DNA of 64,000 bases from Chelydra serpentina (Eukaryota; Chordata; Testudines; Chelydridae), in assembly GCA_037349315.1 (NCBI GenBank), contig JBAIAC010000051.1:25642001-25706000 (forward strand). The letters are read 5' to 3'. Below, one piece after another: positions 10,472 through 23,448 of this stretch (within the stretch, counting starts at the first letter, position 1; each line of letters starts with the position of its first letter). Both the position numbers and the translations under genes were made by a program. The notes below the pieces were generated by a model, which was given only the letters and a program-made list of their open reading frames with translations, made no database searches and was not told the origin of the DNA.

Positions 10472-11380
10472 CCCTGTGCGGTGTGACCTCATGTGCAGCA
10501 AGGTCATGCCGGCGAGGGTGGGCCCACGCTATTCCAGGAAGTGCTGGAATGTCCGGTATTCTGGGAATGCATGAGTGGCCGTGCTAAATTACACTGTAGC
10601 CTGTAAATATGCTCACCATTCACAGCCAGGAACCCTCTTTGGAGTTAGGCACCTTGTGCCATTTTAGTGAGAGGCCCTGAGAGTGGGGCAGAGATGAAGG
10701 AGGAGCAGGAGGAGGATGACTTCCCCCATAAAGAGCAGGGGGACTGGATCTTGGGTCGCCCCCAATCCTGGATAGTGTTCAAGCCATATAGAGCCAGTAT
10801 CATGTTTGTTTGCTGTCAGCCCCTCCCCCCAAATGACTCTTTAAGAGAGAATGAGAGAGGCTCCCCTACCTGGTGTACGATGATCAGTAGAACTGGAGTT
10901 GGATGGTCCATCTTCCCTGTGGGGTGGGCATTATTAAGGGGACACCAGGGGAACAGGTAACACAGGGAGTTGGGCTGGACGTGGTCCAGCGATGTGGACA
11001 GAGCAGTGCCCTGTTCCCACACACTGAGCTAGGATCCCCACCCAACACCTCGCCCAGGTTCCCAACTACCCCCTAGCAACCCACCCCCATAAGTTCACTC
11101 CCATAATCCCCAAGAGCTGTATCCCACACAAAAACCCTGACCCCCCCAGTTATCCCTAGTGTCCCCCAAGCTATCCCCTCCCACATCTAAGGGGTCTTTC
11201 TCCCCTCCCCACACCCCTGCTCCTCCCACAGCTCTGGGATGCTGTGACGGACGGTGGGACCTCTATGACTGGCCACCAATATGTAATACAAAACTTGACA
11301 GCTACAAATATATACATGCCCATATAATCATATGTATATGTGCACACCTGGGCAGCATGTACTTGCAATGCCGACAGACC
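10472..11380. other. Unannotated GC-rich stretch
   Basis: C-rich runs around 11040-11230 (many CCCC blocks) and no recognisable repeat or gene. Short open frames here lack family features. Confidence 0.4.
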
Positions 11381-11383
11381 TCG

Positions 11384-11575
11384 GTTGTCGGTGGGCGGGA
11401 TTGAACCTGGGATTTCTGGAGCTTAGTGCATGAGCCTCTAAAGCATGAGATAAAAGCCAACTCTGTTAGCTAAGGCTGTAGAGCAGACTCATTTAACTCT
11501 CTCTAAGTGGTCTTGCTGCCACTAGATGGGACAGAACACCACACCCAGAAGGTGTGTGGGTTACATATGCACACA
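11384..11575 (-). mobile_element. tRNA-derived SINE
   Basis: Read on the - strand, the sequence contains a B-box-like GGTTCAATCC about 60 bases after a TAGCT..A-rich A-box region, then a tRNA-unrelated body with 'CCATCTAGTGGCAGCAAGAC'. I recognise this as a SINE layout common in turtle DNA, without an exact family name. Confidence 0.6.
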
Positions 11576-12362
11576 GCAAACACACATATGTATGCAGGCA
11601 CGCTCAGCAGCACTTACCAAGCTCCTCCCATCCCCAGCAGATGGCTTTCCCGTGCTCCTGTACCATATAATGGAGTGTGTTTGTCATATCACACCTCTCA
11701 CGGACCTCCAGAAACAAAGTTTTAGATGTATAATGGAAAAACCCTTGCTCCATTTATACACCCATCAGAGCTGTGTTACTGCATTACATCTTAAAACTCC
11801 CCTTCCTTTTTAATAGCGGCTTCTCCCACTCGGACTGTGCCTGTACTTACTGACAATGGTGGCTAATATAAGCTGCGATGCAATTCTCAGACTGTACCCA
11901 CACTGAGATCCTAAGGGATTGTGGTCCCAGCATCTCTCTAATTCTTCTTCAGCTGAGATGGGACAGGGAGGTGAATATACAAAGTCAAACTCTGACACTT
12001 GCGGGCCATTCTGTTATGATCTCCCTGCTTTGTCAAGTGGTCTGTTTTGCTGGTGAGGTTGGGAATCTCCTTGCCTTTTTGCGTGCATCACCACCACCTC
12101 CCTAATTCCTGCAATCCCACTTGTTATACGCCGACAATTTCAGTAAGTACCAATTGCAGTTTGTCTGTGACTTACAGCTCTACGGTCAGAGACCAATATG
12201 AACAATGGACTGGGTTCTGAGTATTTCCTTGTATTACTTCTAAATGCCCTTCCCTTTAATTTCACTGTGTTTCTCCTTGCGTCTCACCTTGGAAAAAGTG
12301 TGTTTAAGAAGAGACTTTCAATATGCCCCATGTATTACTGAATTTTTCAGTGATCCCCCTTT

Positions 12363-12682
12363 GGCCACATCTACACTATGAGCCAGGGGTGTGATTCCCA
12401 GCCAGCATAGATTTACACTAGGTTGATGAGAGCTAGCGTGAGCGTAATCAGCAGTGTAGCCACAGTCGCGCAGGGAGCAGTGGAACGGCTTAGACACCAG
12501 AGTACAAGCCCACCTGAACCCTTTGGGTACATACTCAGCTGGCTAAGCAGTACCGCTGCTGTCCCTTCAGTGCTACTGCGGCTGCACTACTATTTATACT
12601 CGTGCTAACTCGCATGGAGCTAGCGAGGGTGTGTGTACAGGAGTCGGAAATCACACCCCTAGCGTGTAGTATGGACATAGCC
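12363..12682. mobile_element. MITE with Harbinger-like ends, 320 bp
   Basis: The left end GGCCACATCTACACTATGAG and the reverse complement of the right end, GGCTATGTCCATACTACACG, match well. Just inside, both arms carry AGGGGTGTGATT. No clean TWA duplication is visible. It has no coding capacity. Confidence 0.7.
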
Positions 12683-13062
12683 TGACTCTCCTTTCCAAGT
12701 AAAATAAGCCTAGTTTTGGCAGTCTCCATCTGCAGCTGTGCTGGGGCTGCTGAGTGCTGCACCACGGGCCATGGGAGGCTCACCCCAGTGAAGGGTGTGT
12801 CACTGAAAAAGGGGTTTGTGTGTCACTCCCAACCTATGGCTAGAGTAGGGGGCATCACTGGAGGGACGAGGGCTGACTAGAGGTCACTGATACCTCGCTG
12901 ATTCTAGGCTGCTATAAGAAGCTTTTGGGGCAGCTGGTATAATTTAAAGCAACCCTCAAGCTGCTCTAAGTTATTCTGGGGAAACGGACTGGTATATAGC
13001 TGGCTCCAGAATCAGGAGGGTAGTACAAAGTCACCCGCCCTCCTGAGTGAGAACAAGGGCCA

Positions 13063-13330
13063 TCACATTTGAACCATGGATGATCTACCCCTTCGCTGGA
13101 CCTTTGCAGACTCTGCTAGATCATTTTTGAGGTGAGGCAACCAAGCCTGGAGACAGTGCCTGAGATCTGGCTGGACCATTGTTGTGTGGAATAGCAGGTT
13201 CTCTTTCCTAGCCAGCTTTTCCAGCACTGACATGAGTAGATACGAGCAACACACAGAGCATACAAAGGGAATCCAAAGGAGGGCAATACGCAATACAAAC
13301 TCTCCTTGCAAACGCCCAGATCCATTCAAT
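13063..13330 (-). mobile_element. Degraded CR1-like reverse transcriptase fragment
   Basis: The - strand reads VQPDLRHCLQAWLPHLKNDL followed by KVQRRG. This resembles the conserved CR1 block [19 protein letters not shown]...LERVQRRAT seen in better copies in this window. It is only a short piece with several substitutions. Confidence 0.5.
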
Positions 13331-14384
13331 CTCAGTTATTTTCAGGCAGTGCCAAATAGCTGCCACAAGGCGCAATGCCAGCAGACTCAGCAGTCTGGCA
13401 GGATTTTACTGTGATCCAGCAAATGTAGGTTGGGCGAATTGCACCAAATGCCATACAAATGTCAATCAAAGGTAGGACAGCCAGCACCTGCGATACCAGG
13501 AGCTGAAATGCCATTCAAAAGATAAATTTAATTTTAGGAGCAAAAATCCATGTAAAGGAAAAACCCTAGGAAGCCAAGACATTATGGGCTAGATCCTCAG
13601 CTGTGTAAATCAACGTAGTTCCAGTGAAGTCCATGGAGATTTGTCAGTTGATAATAGATAAGGACCTGTTCCTCCCTTCAGTAGGGGGAGGCAAAACAGA
13701 TACAACTGGTACCATCTCTGAGCACCACCTCAGTGTGTTTTTCTGCTCAGATTGCCCTTTGGAGCAAGAATGGCTGGTCCAAGGTAAACATTACTGCAGG
13801 AAACAGTAACCCTCAAAATGAAGGCTCCATTTGCACAAGCTGGGACAGGGTCCCCAGCCACCTAGTCAGAAAGAGCTGGTTGTCGGACTTAATGCCTGTT
13901 TTAAAATCCAAGCTGAAGACTCTCTCTGCTCCAAATTTGTATGTCACTTGTCCATGTGTTTGTTCTAATTTTGTGAAACACAGATACTTGTGAACTGTAT
14001 TGTGTACAGGATGAATAGTAAACATAGGGATGTCCCTGGGGCCTTGGAGACACAGGACCATGGATTGCTTCATTGTCACGGTCTTCTGTCTCCACCACAG
14101 TCCATGCCATTGAAGAGGATTCTAATGTACAATGAATCCTGGGCTTAGAGACTGGGTTAGATGTGCACCCAGCTGGCACTGCCATTTCTGCAGCAAGTGA
14201 GCCACTCTGTGGTTTTTTTCACAATACTTAAATCTCAGAGTGGTATGTTTTCTTCTTTCCTACTTAGGGCACAATCCTGAAAAGCCGGATTCATGTACTT
14301 AGAGGCTTGCTAGATTTGGAGTGTCAGATCATTCTCTAGTATGTACTTGGCATGGCTCCACTGACTTGGGTGGTGTCTCTAGCC

Positions 14385-14550
14385 TCTGTTTACCAGAAGC
14401 TGTGAGTGGACGACAGGGGGATGGATCACTTGATTACCTGTTCTGTTCATTCCCTCTGGGGCACCTGGCAATGGCCACTGTCAGTAGACAGGATACTGGG
14501 CTAAATGGACCTTTGGTCTGACCCAGTATGGCCCTTCTTCTGTTCTTATA
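14385..14550 (+). mobile_element. CR1-related LINE 3' end
   Basis: The tail contains 'GATACTGGGCTAAATGGACC', then TTTGGTCTGACCCAGTATGG and ends near TTCTGTTCTTAT. The same tail is present at 27058-27305 (+) and 30071-30665 (-), so this is one LINE subfamily with a different 3' end from the CR1 at 1-3422. Confidence 0.7.
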
Positions 14551-14847
14551 ACTTCAGTGGAGTTGCACTGATTTACACCCACTAAGGATCTGACTCCAAA
14601 AGTTAAATAATGTGAGACACTGGGCAGTAGAAGTGGAATAGGGAGAACAGCCATGCACAGACACTGTACGGTGAATGAACGAAAGCATTCAGTCACGACA
14701 ACAGTAAGATATGCTTTAAGAGGAGCTTGGTATAGACATGGAGCCCTGAAGAGATTGTAGCCACTCTAAGATTATAAAGTCTGACAGCTCTAGGGTTGCT
14801 ATTGCCTCTTTATGGGGGGGCAGGGACGGGCTATCTTTTCTGCAACT

Positions 14848-14970
14848 AGGGTGACCAGATGTCCCGATTTTATAGGGATAGTCCCGATTTATGGGTCTTT
14901 TTCTCATATAGGCTCCTATTATCCCCCCACCCCTGTCCCGATTTTTCACACTTGCTCTCTGGTCACCCTG
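14848..14970. mobile_element. hAT-like MITE, 123 bp, with target duplication
   Basis: The ends are AGGGTGACCAGA and TCTGGTCACCCTG, near-perfect terminal inverted repeats. TCTGCAACT occurs directly on both sides (14839-14847 and 14971-14979), an 8-9-bp duplication of the size hAT elements make. The inner sequence repeats GTCCCGATTT. Confidence 0.85.
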
Positions 14971-14979
14971 TCTGCAACT

Positions 14980-15869
14980 TGCAGTCAAAGCCTGTTGCGA
15001 AGGTTCTTCTTTCCTCAGCTCACTTGGTACTTCATGTAAACCATCTCAGGAGCAGTATGTCTCAGGGAAAGAAGTTCTTGTCAGAGTCCTGGCAGGGTAG
15101 GTTCTGGAGAGCACTTAGTAGAGCAACATCTGCGGAAAACCCTCCATTTATATTAGTGTCATCCTTCACCTTGATGAGAACTAAAAATAAAGCACTGCAA
15201 TAATCAACTAGATTGACTAAGACAGATGCAGCTTTTAACATGTGTACTGTAATTAACGTATACAAGGCTAAAAGGATGCAGCTCAGCCTCTTCCCAGGGC
15301 AGAGGAAATTTGGATTTCTAATAATAGGAGCTGGTAACACATGTTGAATTATAAAGTAACAAGTTGGTTTTGGCATGGACACTCCAGATTTGTTGTGCTT
15401 CCTTTGAATCTCCACATCTGAGGGGATTCAATTTCTTAATTAATAGCAGGTTCTGCTGTTCTGCCCTTAGATCCTCTTGAATGTCTCTCCTCTATTCCAA
15501 GGAAGGACATGAATTCTTCATAGATGTGTGTTGCATTCATTTACTGTTCTGGACTCAAATGCAGACACTGGCACACCATCACATGTTGTGTTATTTGCAG
15601 TCACACACACACACTGGCTGATATCTCTGTACCAAGCCATCTACAAGCACACACAAATACTGGCTAATTTACATGTGCTGCATACACACACAATATGACA
15701 GATCCATGTGCTATACTTTATAGATGTAGCCCTACATACTGGTTTGTTACACACAGCAATATACTGTACTATTCACTACAACTGGCCAGCAAATGGAAGA
15801 CACTTTACACAATACTTTGTTTCCATTTTTCCAGCCAATGCACCCACAGTACTATTATTGCACTACTGA
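14980..15869. other. Unannotated; short CA-rich microsatellite
   Basis: 15600-15690 has several short (CA)n runs such as ACACACACACAC. Nothing else is recognised. Confidence 0.4.
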
Positions 15870-16895
15870 CTCACTGATTGTTTTATTTAAATTGGATATT
15901 TTAAAATTTTAAATTAAATACAGATTTAAAAAAATAAACCTATTTAAAATTAAATTTGAAATTATGACCTAGGTTGCCTACATTTGTCAGAATCTATTAC
16001 ATAATTAACATTAAATATAAAAATATTAAGCAATACATGTTTGCTGCCAAGTTTTAAAGAAAGTCAAACTACTTACCTAGTGGAAGTCATTGGCTAAGCA
16101 CCTGGAGCCAGAGATTGTTAAAGTGCTAAATCAGCTTTTAACAGTGGTAATCTCACTTCTGCAAGTGGAAAGTTTATTCAACTAGTTCAGTTCAATGACT
16201 AGTTCAGTTAAAGTTGAGAAACCAATTGGGAGTTCCTCTTCCAACCTGTGAATAAAAACTAGGTGCGAGAGGATGAGATCTACTAGTTCTAAAATGAAGG
16301 ACATGATGACCAGAAACAATCAGTTCAATTAATTATGTACAGATAAAATACATCCTTTGTTTAATATATCACTTAGTTTTAAATGCAAAACCTGTTAATA
16401 AATGGATACACTTTTTTCTTCTCTATCCAGCACTTTTAAGGTAGTTTTATTTAATAAAGCAATTAAAATGCTGGTTTTGTGTCTTTTTAATTGAATTTTC
16501 ATCCAAACAGAGCTTGACACACACAAAAAAACCCACCCTAATAATCTGGTATAAAAGAAATGCACCACTCACCATTTTCTAACATAATAAAAATGTAAAA
16601 ATTAAGTCCGATTAAAGGTAAATTAAGCTATACAATTGCTTAAATAAATGTATATAGATATAGTGTATCCTCTTTGTTAACAAAAAGAAGCACCACATTT
16701 AGTGCAAAGGCTACATTTATTTGCCAACAAAATGTTTTAATGGTTACCAACCAATGAGAATCAATCTTTTAAAGGAAAATTACTAAATGTCCAAATGCAA
16801 GACACCATTAAAATCAATGATTTAAATCAAGGTTTCCTGATTGGTGATTGAAATCAGCAATTTAAATGGCTTTGATTTAAATCAATCCACCATGC
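15870..16895. repeat. AT-rich repeat-like block with TTTAAAT palindromes
   Basis: Very AT-rich DNA with many copies of the palindrome ATTTAAAT. The right side (16805-16890) repeats TGATTTAAATCA several times. The pattern suggests an old non-autonomous DNA element bounded by such palindromes, but I could not fix its ends or family. Confidence 0.35.
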
Positions 16896-16904
16896 TTGAC
16901 AACT

Positions 16905-17420
16905 TTATCATCTTTTCCAACACCCAAGCTTGCAACGTTGGTGTTATCTTTGACCTCCCTCCATTCTCTTCCCAGTTACAACCAGGCTCTTTCTAAGTCT
17001 CATCACTTCCTGTGTAGTGTCTCCAAATGTTATCCTTTCTCCCCCTTCTTTACCGCCAAGATGCTGCCAACCTGTGCTCTGCTAATGTCCTGTAGTGATG
17101 CAAGATGTTTCTCTTTGGCCTCCCATTCTCGAAGCTCCCTTCTTCCAGTTCAAAATGCCACTGCTAAGAATTTCTTCAGAGTCCGTGATACAATTTGCAT
17201 CTCCTCTGTCTTGAGACTCTGCACTGGTTTCCACTCTTTCCTCAGAAGGACACTTTCAGAGCTATCACTTTGTCACTGCCCTTATCTCTGCCTTCATCAC
17301 CTCCTCTGCTCCTTCAAAACGTCTGACCACTTTTTTTGTTTCCTTTTCTCCTTCCCAATGTTGTGCTTGGTATATGCCACCCTGTATGTCTGTAGTTAAT
17401 ATACATATGCCAAGCCCCCT
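16905..17420 (+). mobile_element. L2-type LINE fragment (reverse transcriptase C-terminus)
   Basis: Conserved L2/Jockey-group blocks appear in shifting frames: NVGVIFD near 16935, VQNATAK near 17150 and LETLHWFP near 17213. These correspond to the GVIFDSSLS, VQNAAAK and LLKSLHWLP motifs at the end of L2 ORF2. The frames are broken and no L2 tail is evident. Confidence 0.6.
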
Positions 17421-17644
17421 CAGTCTGCTTCTTGCCAAGACTTGGAAATCCTGTCTGATGCGGAAGCACTCAGCCAACAATCACTGAGCCTCACTCTGGC
17501 TTTATTTAGATTGCCTTGAACCTGCTTCTGCATTTACATTTTGGGGTAGACTCTCAGTAAGTTCTCTACCTCGCTTCTACTCGAGCACATATAAAAAATT
17601 GACACCGTGCCTGCACTTTGAAGGTGCAAACACCTGCTAAAAAT

Positions 17645-18320
17645 GCCTAGATTTCAAGGCTGTAAGGGACCATTCTGATCATCTAGTCTGACCTCCTGTA
17701 TAACACAGGCCAGAGAATTTCTCCCCCCAAATTCCTAGAGTATCTCTTTTAGAAAAACACCCAATTTTGATTTAAAAAATGCCAGTGATGGAGAATCCAC
17801 CATGATCCTGGGTACATTGTTCCAATGTTAAAATTGTCCTCACTGTTAAAAATTAGTTTTAGTTCCAGTCTGAAATGGTCTAGTTTCAACTTCGAGCCAT
17901 TGGATCACATTTACCCTTACTCTGCTAGACTGAAGAGTGCATTATCAAATATTTGTTCCCCATGTAGCTACTTATAAACTGTGATCAAGTCACCCCTCAA
18001 CTGTCTCTTTGTTAAGTTAAATAGATTGAGCGTCTTCAATCTGTCACCGTAAGGCAGGTTTTCTAATTCTTTGATCATTCTCTTGGCTCTTCTCTGAACC
18101 CTCTCCAATTTATCAATATCCTTCTTGAATTGTGGGCACCGGAACTGGACACCATATTCCAGAAGCAGTTACACCAGTGCCAAATACAGAGGTAAAAAAC
18201 CTCTCTACTCCTTCTAGAGATTTCCGTGTTGATACATCCAAGGATCCCATTAACTCTTCTTGTCAGTGTTGCACAGGGAGCTCACGTTCACCTGGTTATC
18301 TACCATGACCCTCAAATTCT
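17645..18320 (-). mobile_element. Old CR1 fragment, RT C-terminus plus 3' UTR
   Basis: On the plus strand it starts with a reversed CR1 3' UTR (GTAAGGGACCATTCTGATCA). It continues through antisense RT sequence, including the complement of the LERVQRRA region (CTCTTCTCTGAACCCTCTCC). Indels break the frame throughout, so it is older than the CR1 copies at 25643 and 51961. Confidence 0.75.
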
Positions 18321-20394
18321 CATCTTTGCAAGAGCTCTCACATGGGTCAGAATTTGCACTCACAAAACCTTTTGGCCACAATGGGTCCTGCATGCATGCA
18401 TGCGACTATTTCAAAGGCACACACACAAGTGTTAATGCACTCACAAGTTTGTGCACCTGAAAAGTTTAGGCACATGTGAGCGTATACAATTACATGTCCA
18501 CAAACAAGTGGAAGCCAAGGTCTGAAAGCCTGACCTTTTAAGATCTTCAAGATGCTGTCTAAAGGTGAGCAGAGAGATAAAATTGTATCTAAAATAAAAT
18601 TCTCTTTTTAAATTATAATTTCTCATTTTGCCTGTTATTACCTTATCCAAATTTCATCTGCATGATTTCCAAATATATCTGCACTGCGCAGCATTGGCCT
18701 GATTTCCCAGCTCTTCTGACAATCAGGTGCCCCCACTGGACACAAATACAAGTTAGACAGCTAGATGAACAAAATCATTTCTGATTGCTTATGCTGATGC
18801 AAAAAATCACTAAAGCTAATCCAAATCTGTTATCAGAAGTTTGGTTCAGCTCCTGCATTGACCTTATTTGTTATCTTTCACCTAGTATACAAATGTGATA
18901 GTTACTTATGGCATACAAAGAGTGCTTAGATTATTCAGTTTAAGAGACAGAGCAGATCACAGTAACTTTTCCTTCCAATATGTCAAACTAGGGGACATTT
19001 AAAACAGAAAACACCTTTGGGAGGGTAGGGCAGTCACACAGGAGACAGGAAGACACTCTGAAAGCATGTTCATTAAATGATCCACATAGAGTTGGCTGTC
19101 CCTTATGACTTTTATTTCTAACTGTTGAGCCTCCTAATGAGGACCTGTGATTTCACTTTAGTTCAGCTGATGCAAATCAGGCTCTCTTCTTTATGCATTA
19201 GCAGCAGGAACAGGAAAGTCATGTCTCTGAATCCTACATTAGAGAGAGTGACAAACCCATCATGGGAGATTTGGTTACATCTCTAACTGCAGCTAACACA
19301 GGTGTGATGCAGAGGGTGTGTAAAGCTCAGAACTGAACACCAAAGCCAGAGATCCAGGTCTAAACTTTCCTGCTTGGCCAGCCTATAGCAGGAGATATCT
19401 GGGATGGGCGAATTTGCTAGAATGACAGAACTATGCTGACCCCTTCACTCAGTCTACACTTTGAAAGAAAGAGATGCTGGCCCAGTACATCTGAAGTTAA
19501 TGCTTTGTAATATACTATGCATGAGATAGTGGGGTTCAACTACTGGCTCTGGTCCTTTCTTCCTTGGGGCGGAAGGGGTTTCTCCAGAGCCCCTTGCCCT
19601 ATGGCTCACCTAGAAGTAACACTGATGGTGCTAAAGAGAAGCCTCTAGCCAGTCAATGATGGTCACTATAGGGCCTGCAAGTCAGCAGAGAGGAAAAGGG
19701 CCTTTCCATATTTCCATATTCCTCTGAAGTGCATCCATTTCTTGCTCCTCCCATTCCCACCCTTTCATTGTTCTCATGGGTCTCTATTATTTACTCAGGT
19801 ACAGTGTGGACCAACCAATGCACGCAATGCCAGATTGTGGCTGTCTCTTGTACAGGTGCCCAACAAGCCCTCTCCCTGAGTACCCCACTCCAGGCGCCAG
19901 TCCCACCACTCGCCTTCACACCAGCCAGCAGCATGTCCTGACACACAGTGTGTCCCTGTGCTCCCCCCCTGGCTGTGTGGCTCCTCATCACCCCGGACGC
20001 AGGGCAGTCACTAACTGTGAGGCTCTGGCCCTTAGGGATTCATTTCAGACTCTGTTATTACACTGCAAAGTTCTTCATATTGCTGCACTTGCCCATCTAA
20101 TAACAAAACTGGAATTTCTGCCCCCTGGGGAAATTCCAATAATTCAATATTTGTTTTCATCTCAGTCAGGACAAAATGTCCCAATATCAACATTTATCGC
20201 AGAACAATTTTTTTTTTAAATGTGTATTTGGCACAATCTAAGCAGATAAAATTTTGACATTCCTGAATCAATCCATTTTAATTCCAGTCAGTTCAACATT
20301 AAACTGTTTCTGCCTGTGTTGCTGCCTCATGGGAGTTTTAGTTCAGATGCTTCATGACCTCATTCTTAGTCCAACTCTGAAAGAAACATCAAAG
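18321..20394. other. Unannotated stretch
   Basis: Mixed-composition DNA with no gene or repeat family that I recognise. Short ORFs here have no family features. Confidence 0.4.
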
Positions 20395-20815
20395 CCAAAC
20401 AGTCCTCAGCCCCACAGGGTTCTGCCTTCAGCTTCCTTCCTTACAGGTGGGGTCCCAATAGTCTGTCTCACTGGCTACCCTCCTACCAAGGGCCTCTGGA
20501 AGGCCATACCCCTCAGCCAGTTCCTAACTTGAGTGCAGCTTCTTGCCTCATGTTGGAGCAGCCTGTCTGCTCTCCTCCCCAGCCAGCCCCAACCATGGGT
20601 ATCCTCAGTCAGCTTCTCAACTCTCTAGCTGCTCCTTCTCCTCAGGGCTAGTCATAGGAGACACCCCCAGTTCTTTTCCTCAGCCAGCTTGTCCCAGGGA
20701 ACAAGTCCTCTTAAATCCAACATCCAGCACAGGTGTAGCCACCTGGGCTAACTAACCAGGACTGATTGGCCTCAGGCTTCCTGGCCCTTAAAGGGGCAGC
20801 CAGCCCCATTATCAT
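20395..20815 (-). mobile_element. Possible LTR fragment
   Basis: A CT-rich block ends with TGGCCCTTAAAGGGGCAGCC. On the - strand this resembles the promoter-proximal part of reptile LTRs. No TG...CA ends or duplication were found, so this is only a compositional guess. Confidence 0.25.
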
Positions 20816-20950
20816 CACCATCTGAGTTTGCTGTGTTGTTGCTGTATGCATGCTTGGTGCATGATTTTCAAAGGCTCATAGTTTGGTCACATCAAACCCA
20901 ATTTGCATCTGAACGTGCAAAGGCTTTTCCAAGAGGGGCATAGCAGTGTC

Positions 20951-21127
20951 GGGGGAGGGATAGTTCAGTGGATTGAGCATTGGCCTGCTAAACCCAGGGT
21001 TGTGAGCTCAATCCTTGAGGGGGCCATTTAGGGATCTGGGCCAAAAATTGGGGATTGGTCCTGCTTTGAGCAGGGGGTTGGACTAGATGACCTCCTAAGG
21101 TCCCTTCCAACCCTGAGATTCTATGAT
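20951..21127 (+). mobile_element. tRNA-derived SINE with CR1-type 3' end
   Basis: The head has an A-box-like TAGTTCAGTGG and a B-box-like GGTTGTGAGCTCAATCC, as expected for RNA polymerase III transcription. The tail (GGTTGGACTAGATGACCTCC, then CCCTTCCAACCC, ending TTCTATGATA) is the CR1 3' UTR. This matches the PolIII SINEs of turtles, which use the CR1 reverse transcriptase. Other copies: 29257, 40516 and 43460. Confidence 0.88.
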
Positions 21128-23443
21128 ATGCCACCTTTTAATTTCCAGCCTTCTCATCTGCAGGGGTCTTCAGACAAGGTCATGGGAATTATGTTATATT
21201 TTCCACTCTCCTCTTAATCATAGAGGGACTGGTTTTGCTCAAACATTGCATTCCATAGGAATTCACTTTCAGGCAGACACCACACCTGGAAAATTTCAGC
21301 CCCAGCAGTGAAAGTTTCAGAAAATTATGAGTGTCCCAAAACAGGAGGTTAGAATGGAAACTGTTATCAAACAGCCGTGGTTCTGACTGCTGTAGCCACC
21401 TAAACTTTGCAAGTAGCCTCCTGTACAGAAAACCTTTTAACTCATTATTATTATCTGAACATTTTACTGTCTCGGGTCTTTAAAAAGGAGCATGAACAAT
21501 TACCTATTTTATATACTCAGGCAAGTGTGGTAATTGTATGTGCAAATGACCTGTTACACCCCTAGCTCTCTTCATGCAAAAGTACAGTAAATGGGGCATG
21601 CCAACCAGGGCCCTGATCCAGTGACCACTGCAGTCACTTCTGGGAGTCTTTTCATTGCCCCTATTGGGAGTTGGAGGAGGTATTTAGTGTGCAGATGCAG
21701 CAGGCCTTTATGCTAACTGGAGACACTCTGTTCTCTTGTTATAGTCTCTGCTATTAGCCGTAACCTTTGTTGAAAAGGTAACAAGGAAGCAGAGCTAAAA
21801 ATGCAGAACTGAGTGGAACTAAGTGGCTCAGGAACTTTTCATGCATGTCCGATGCCCTTCACCCAGCCCACAGGTCAGCAGGCGTGTGATTAGGCCAGTC
21901 CTATCCCACCAGCACTGACTGAGTTGGCACAAGGGGATAGCTGGCCCCAGAACACAGATTAGCTAGCAGACTGGGAGGAAACTACACCCTGACTCCCTGC
22001 TGCTTGCCCACCTCTCTATTGGAGGGAAGGAATGTCCCCCCAGAACAGAGCTCATCCCCGCCCAAAGGGAACACAGGATGGGTTGCAGCCACCTGGTTGG
22101 CTCTGGGCCGTTCGACAGGCACAGGGGCAGGATTGGAGAGAGGACACACATGCTTTAACCTGAGGATCTTTTGTGACTGCTGGAGGGAGCAGTCCCAAAC
22201 TCACTCAGCCAGGACCTGGCCTAGGGGATGGGCCCAAGGTGCAGGATGGGGGCCTGGCTGCATGGTGACCAGAAAGATGGTCACCAGGGGATGCAGCAGA
22301 GATGGGGTCCACCCTTTATGCTCACACTGCACCCAAGCACAAGTGCCCAGTGCAAGATGCAGGAGGTACTGGTTTGGGACTGAGAGGCTGGTGCAATTTG
22401 GGCACTTAATTGAGTTATAGAGTGTTCCTCTATTATATTGCAGCAGGGTGGGGTGGGATGGGGTGGGGGGTGGGGGGTGGAGGCAGACGTACAAACACAG
22501 AAGACATGTTCCCAGCAGAGTTATCCTTTGTAGCCAGATTACAGAGAAAAGGAGCTGTACATTCAATAGAGAATCCGGCCATGTGACTTTTGTGTGATCC
22601 CAAACTCTCAAAATTCAGTCAAAACCCCTCACACTTAGTTTCATGTCAAAACCCCCCAGCAAAACTGAGTTTCATGCAAAACCACAAACTATCAAAGGTT
22701 CCATCGCAAGACTGGTGAACTTTAGCAAAGCCTTTGATGAAAATGGTCTGAGATTCAAGTGTGTAATGAAACCCCCAATCAGTCAAGTTTCAGATGGTTG
22801 AAAATATGCCTCACAGCTCTGATCAAAGGTATATTCAGCAAGGATACCGCTTTGATACTGCACTATACCACATTCCCTGAAATTTTCAAAGCTATGCCCA
22901 GGGATTTAGCTGAGTGTTAGGAGTGATGCAGCTAAATTTAGCAATGCTTGCGGGGAGGTGACATGAAGATGTCATATTTTCGGACCATGCTACATTTCTC
23001 CAGAGGCAACTTTTTAATTCCACAGCCTTCACATCAAAGTTCAAAAAGCAGTGTGAACCGAAATGCATGATGGGAGGGACTAGCTACCTGTTATGTAATG
23101 ATTTCAAATATTCTTTTCTGTGGTTTCACTCAACAAGCAGTAATAAAAGGTGCCACCAGAATTATTGCTTCTCCTAAGTACAGCTTTTTCTCTGAGGAAA
23201 AACCTGAGTATATTCTGAGGAAGAAAAGGTGTTAATGCTGTGCAATTCACTGTTGACCCACATTCCAGCTGCTAGATGCAAGCGCAACTGTAGCACAGAT
23301 GGTAGCAGCTACCATTGCCTGATTCCAAAGGTTATTTGTAAAGTGGAGCAAGGAATTGATTGTTTTTGGTTCGGTGGCCGACCCGAAAAATCAGAAAGGA
23401 AAAATCAGTGTATTTTGAACTGAAACAGAATCCTTTTGTTTTT
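21128..23443. other. Unannotated; G-rich tract at 22441-22485
   Basis: 22441-22485 has seven or more runs of G separated by one or two bases (GGGTGGGGTGGGATGGGGTG and onward), able in principle to form a G-quadruplex on the + strand. No gene or repeat family is recognised elsewhere. Confidence 0.45.
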
Positions 23444-23448
23444 TCTCT

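Noticed and set aside
13586..13670. Short 'AGATCCTCAGCTG..GTAAATC' motif, also near 50460 and 56330
   Set aside because: Probably scraps of an ancient palindromic MITE, too short and diverged to annotate separately.
15870..16895. Matrix-attachment or origin-like AT-rich region
   Set aside because: AT richness alone does not support this, and the repeated TTTAAAT palindromes fit an old transposable element better.
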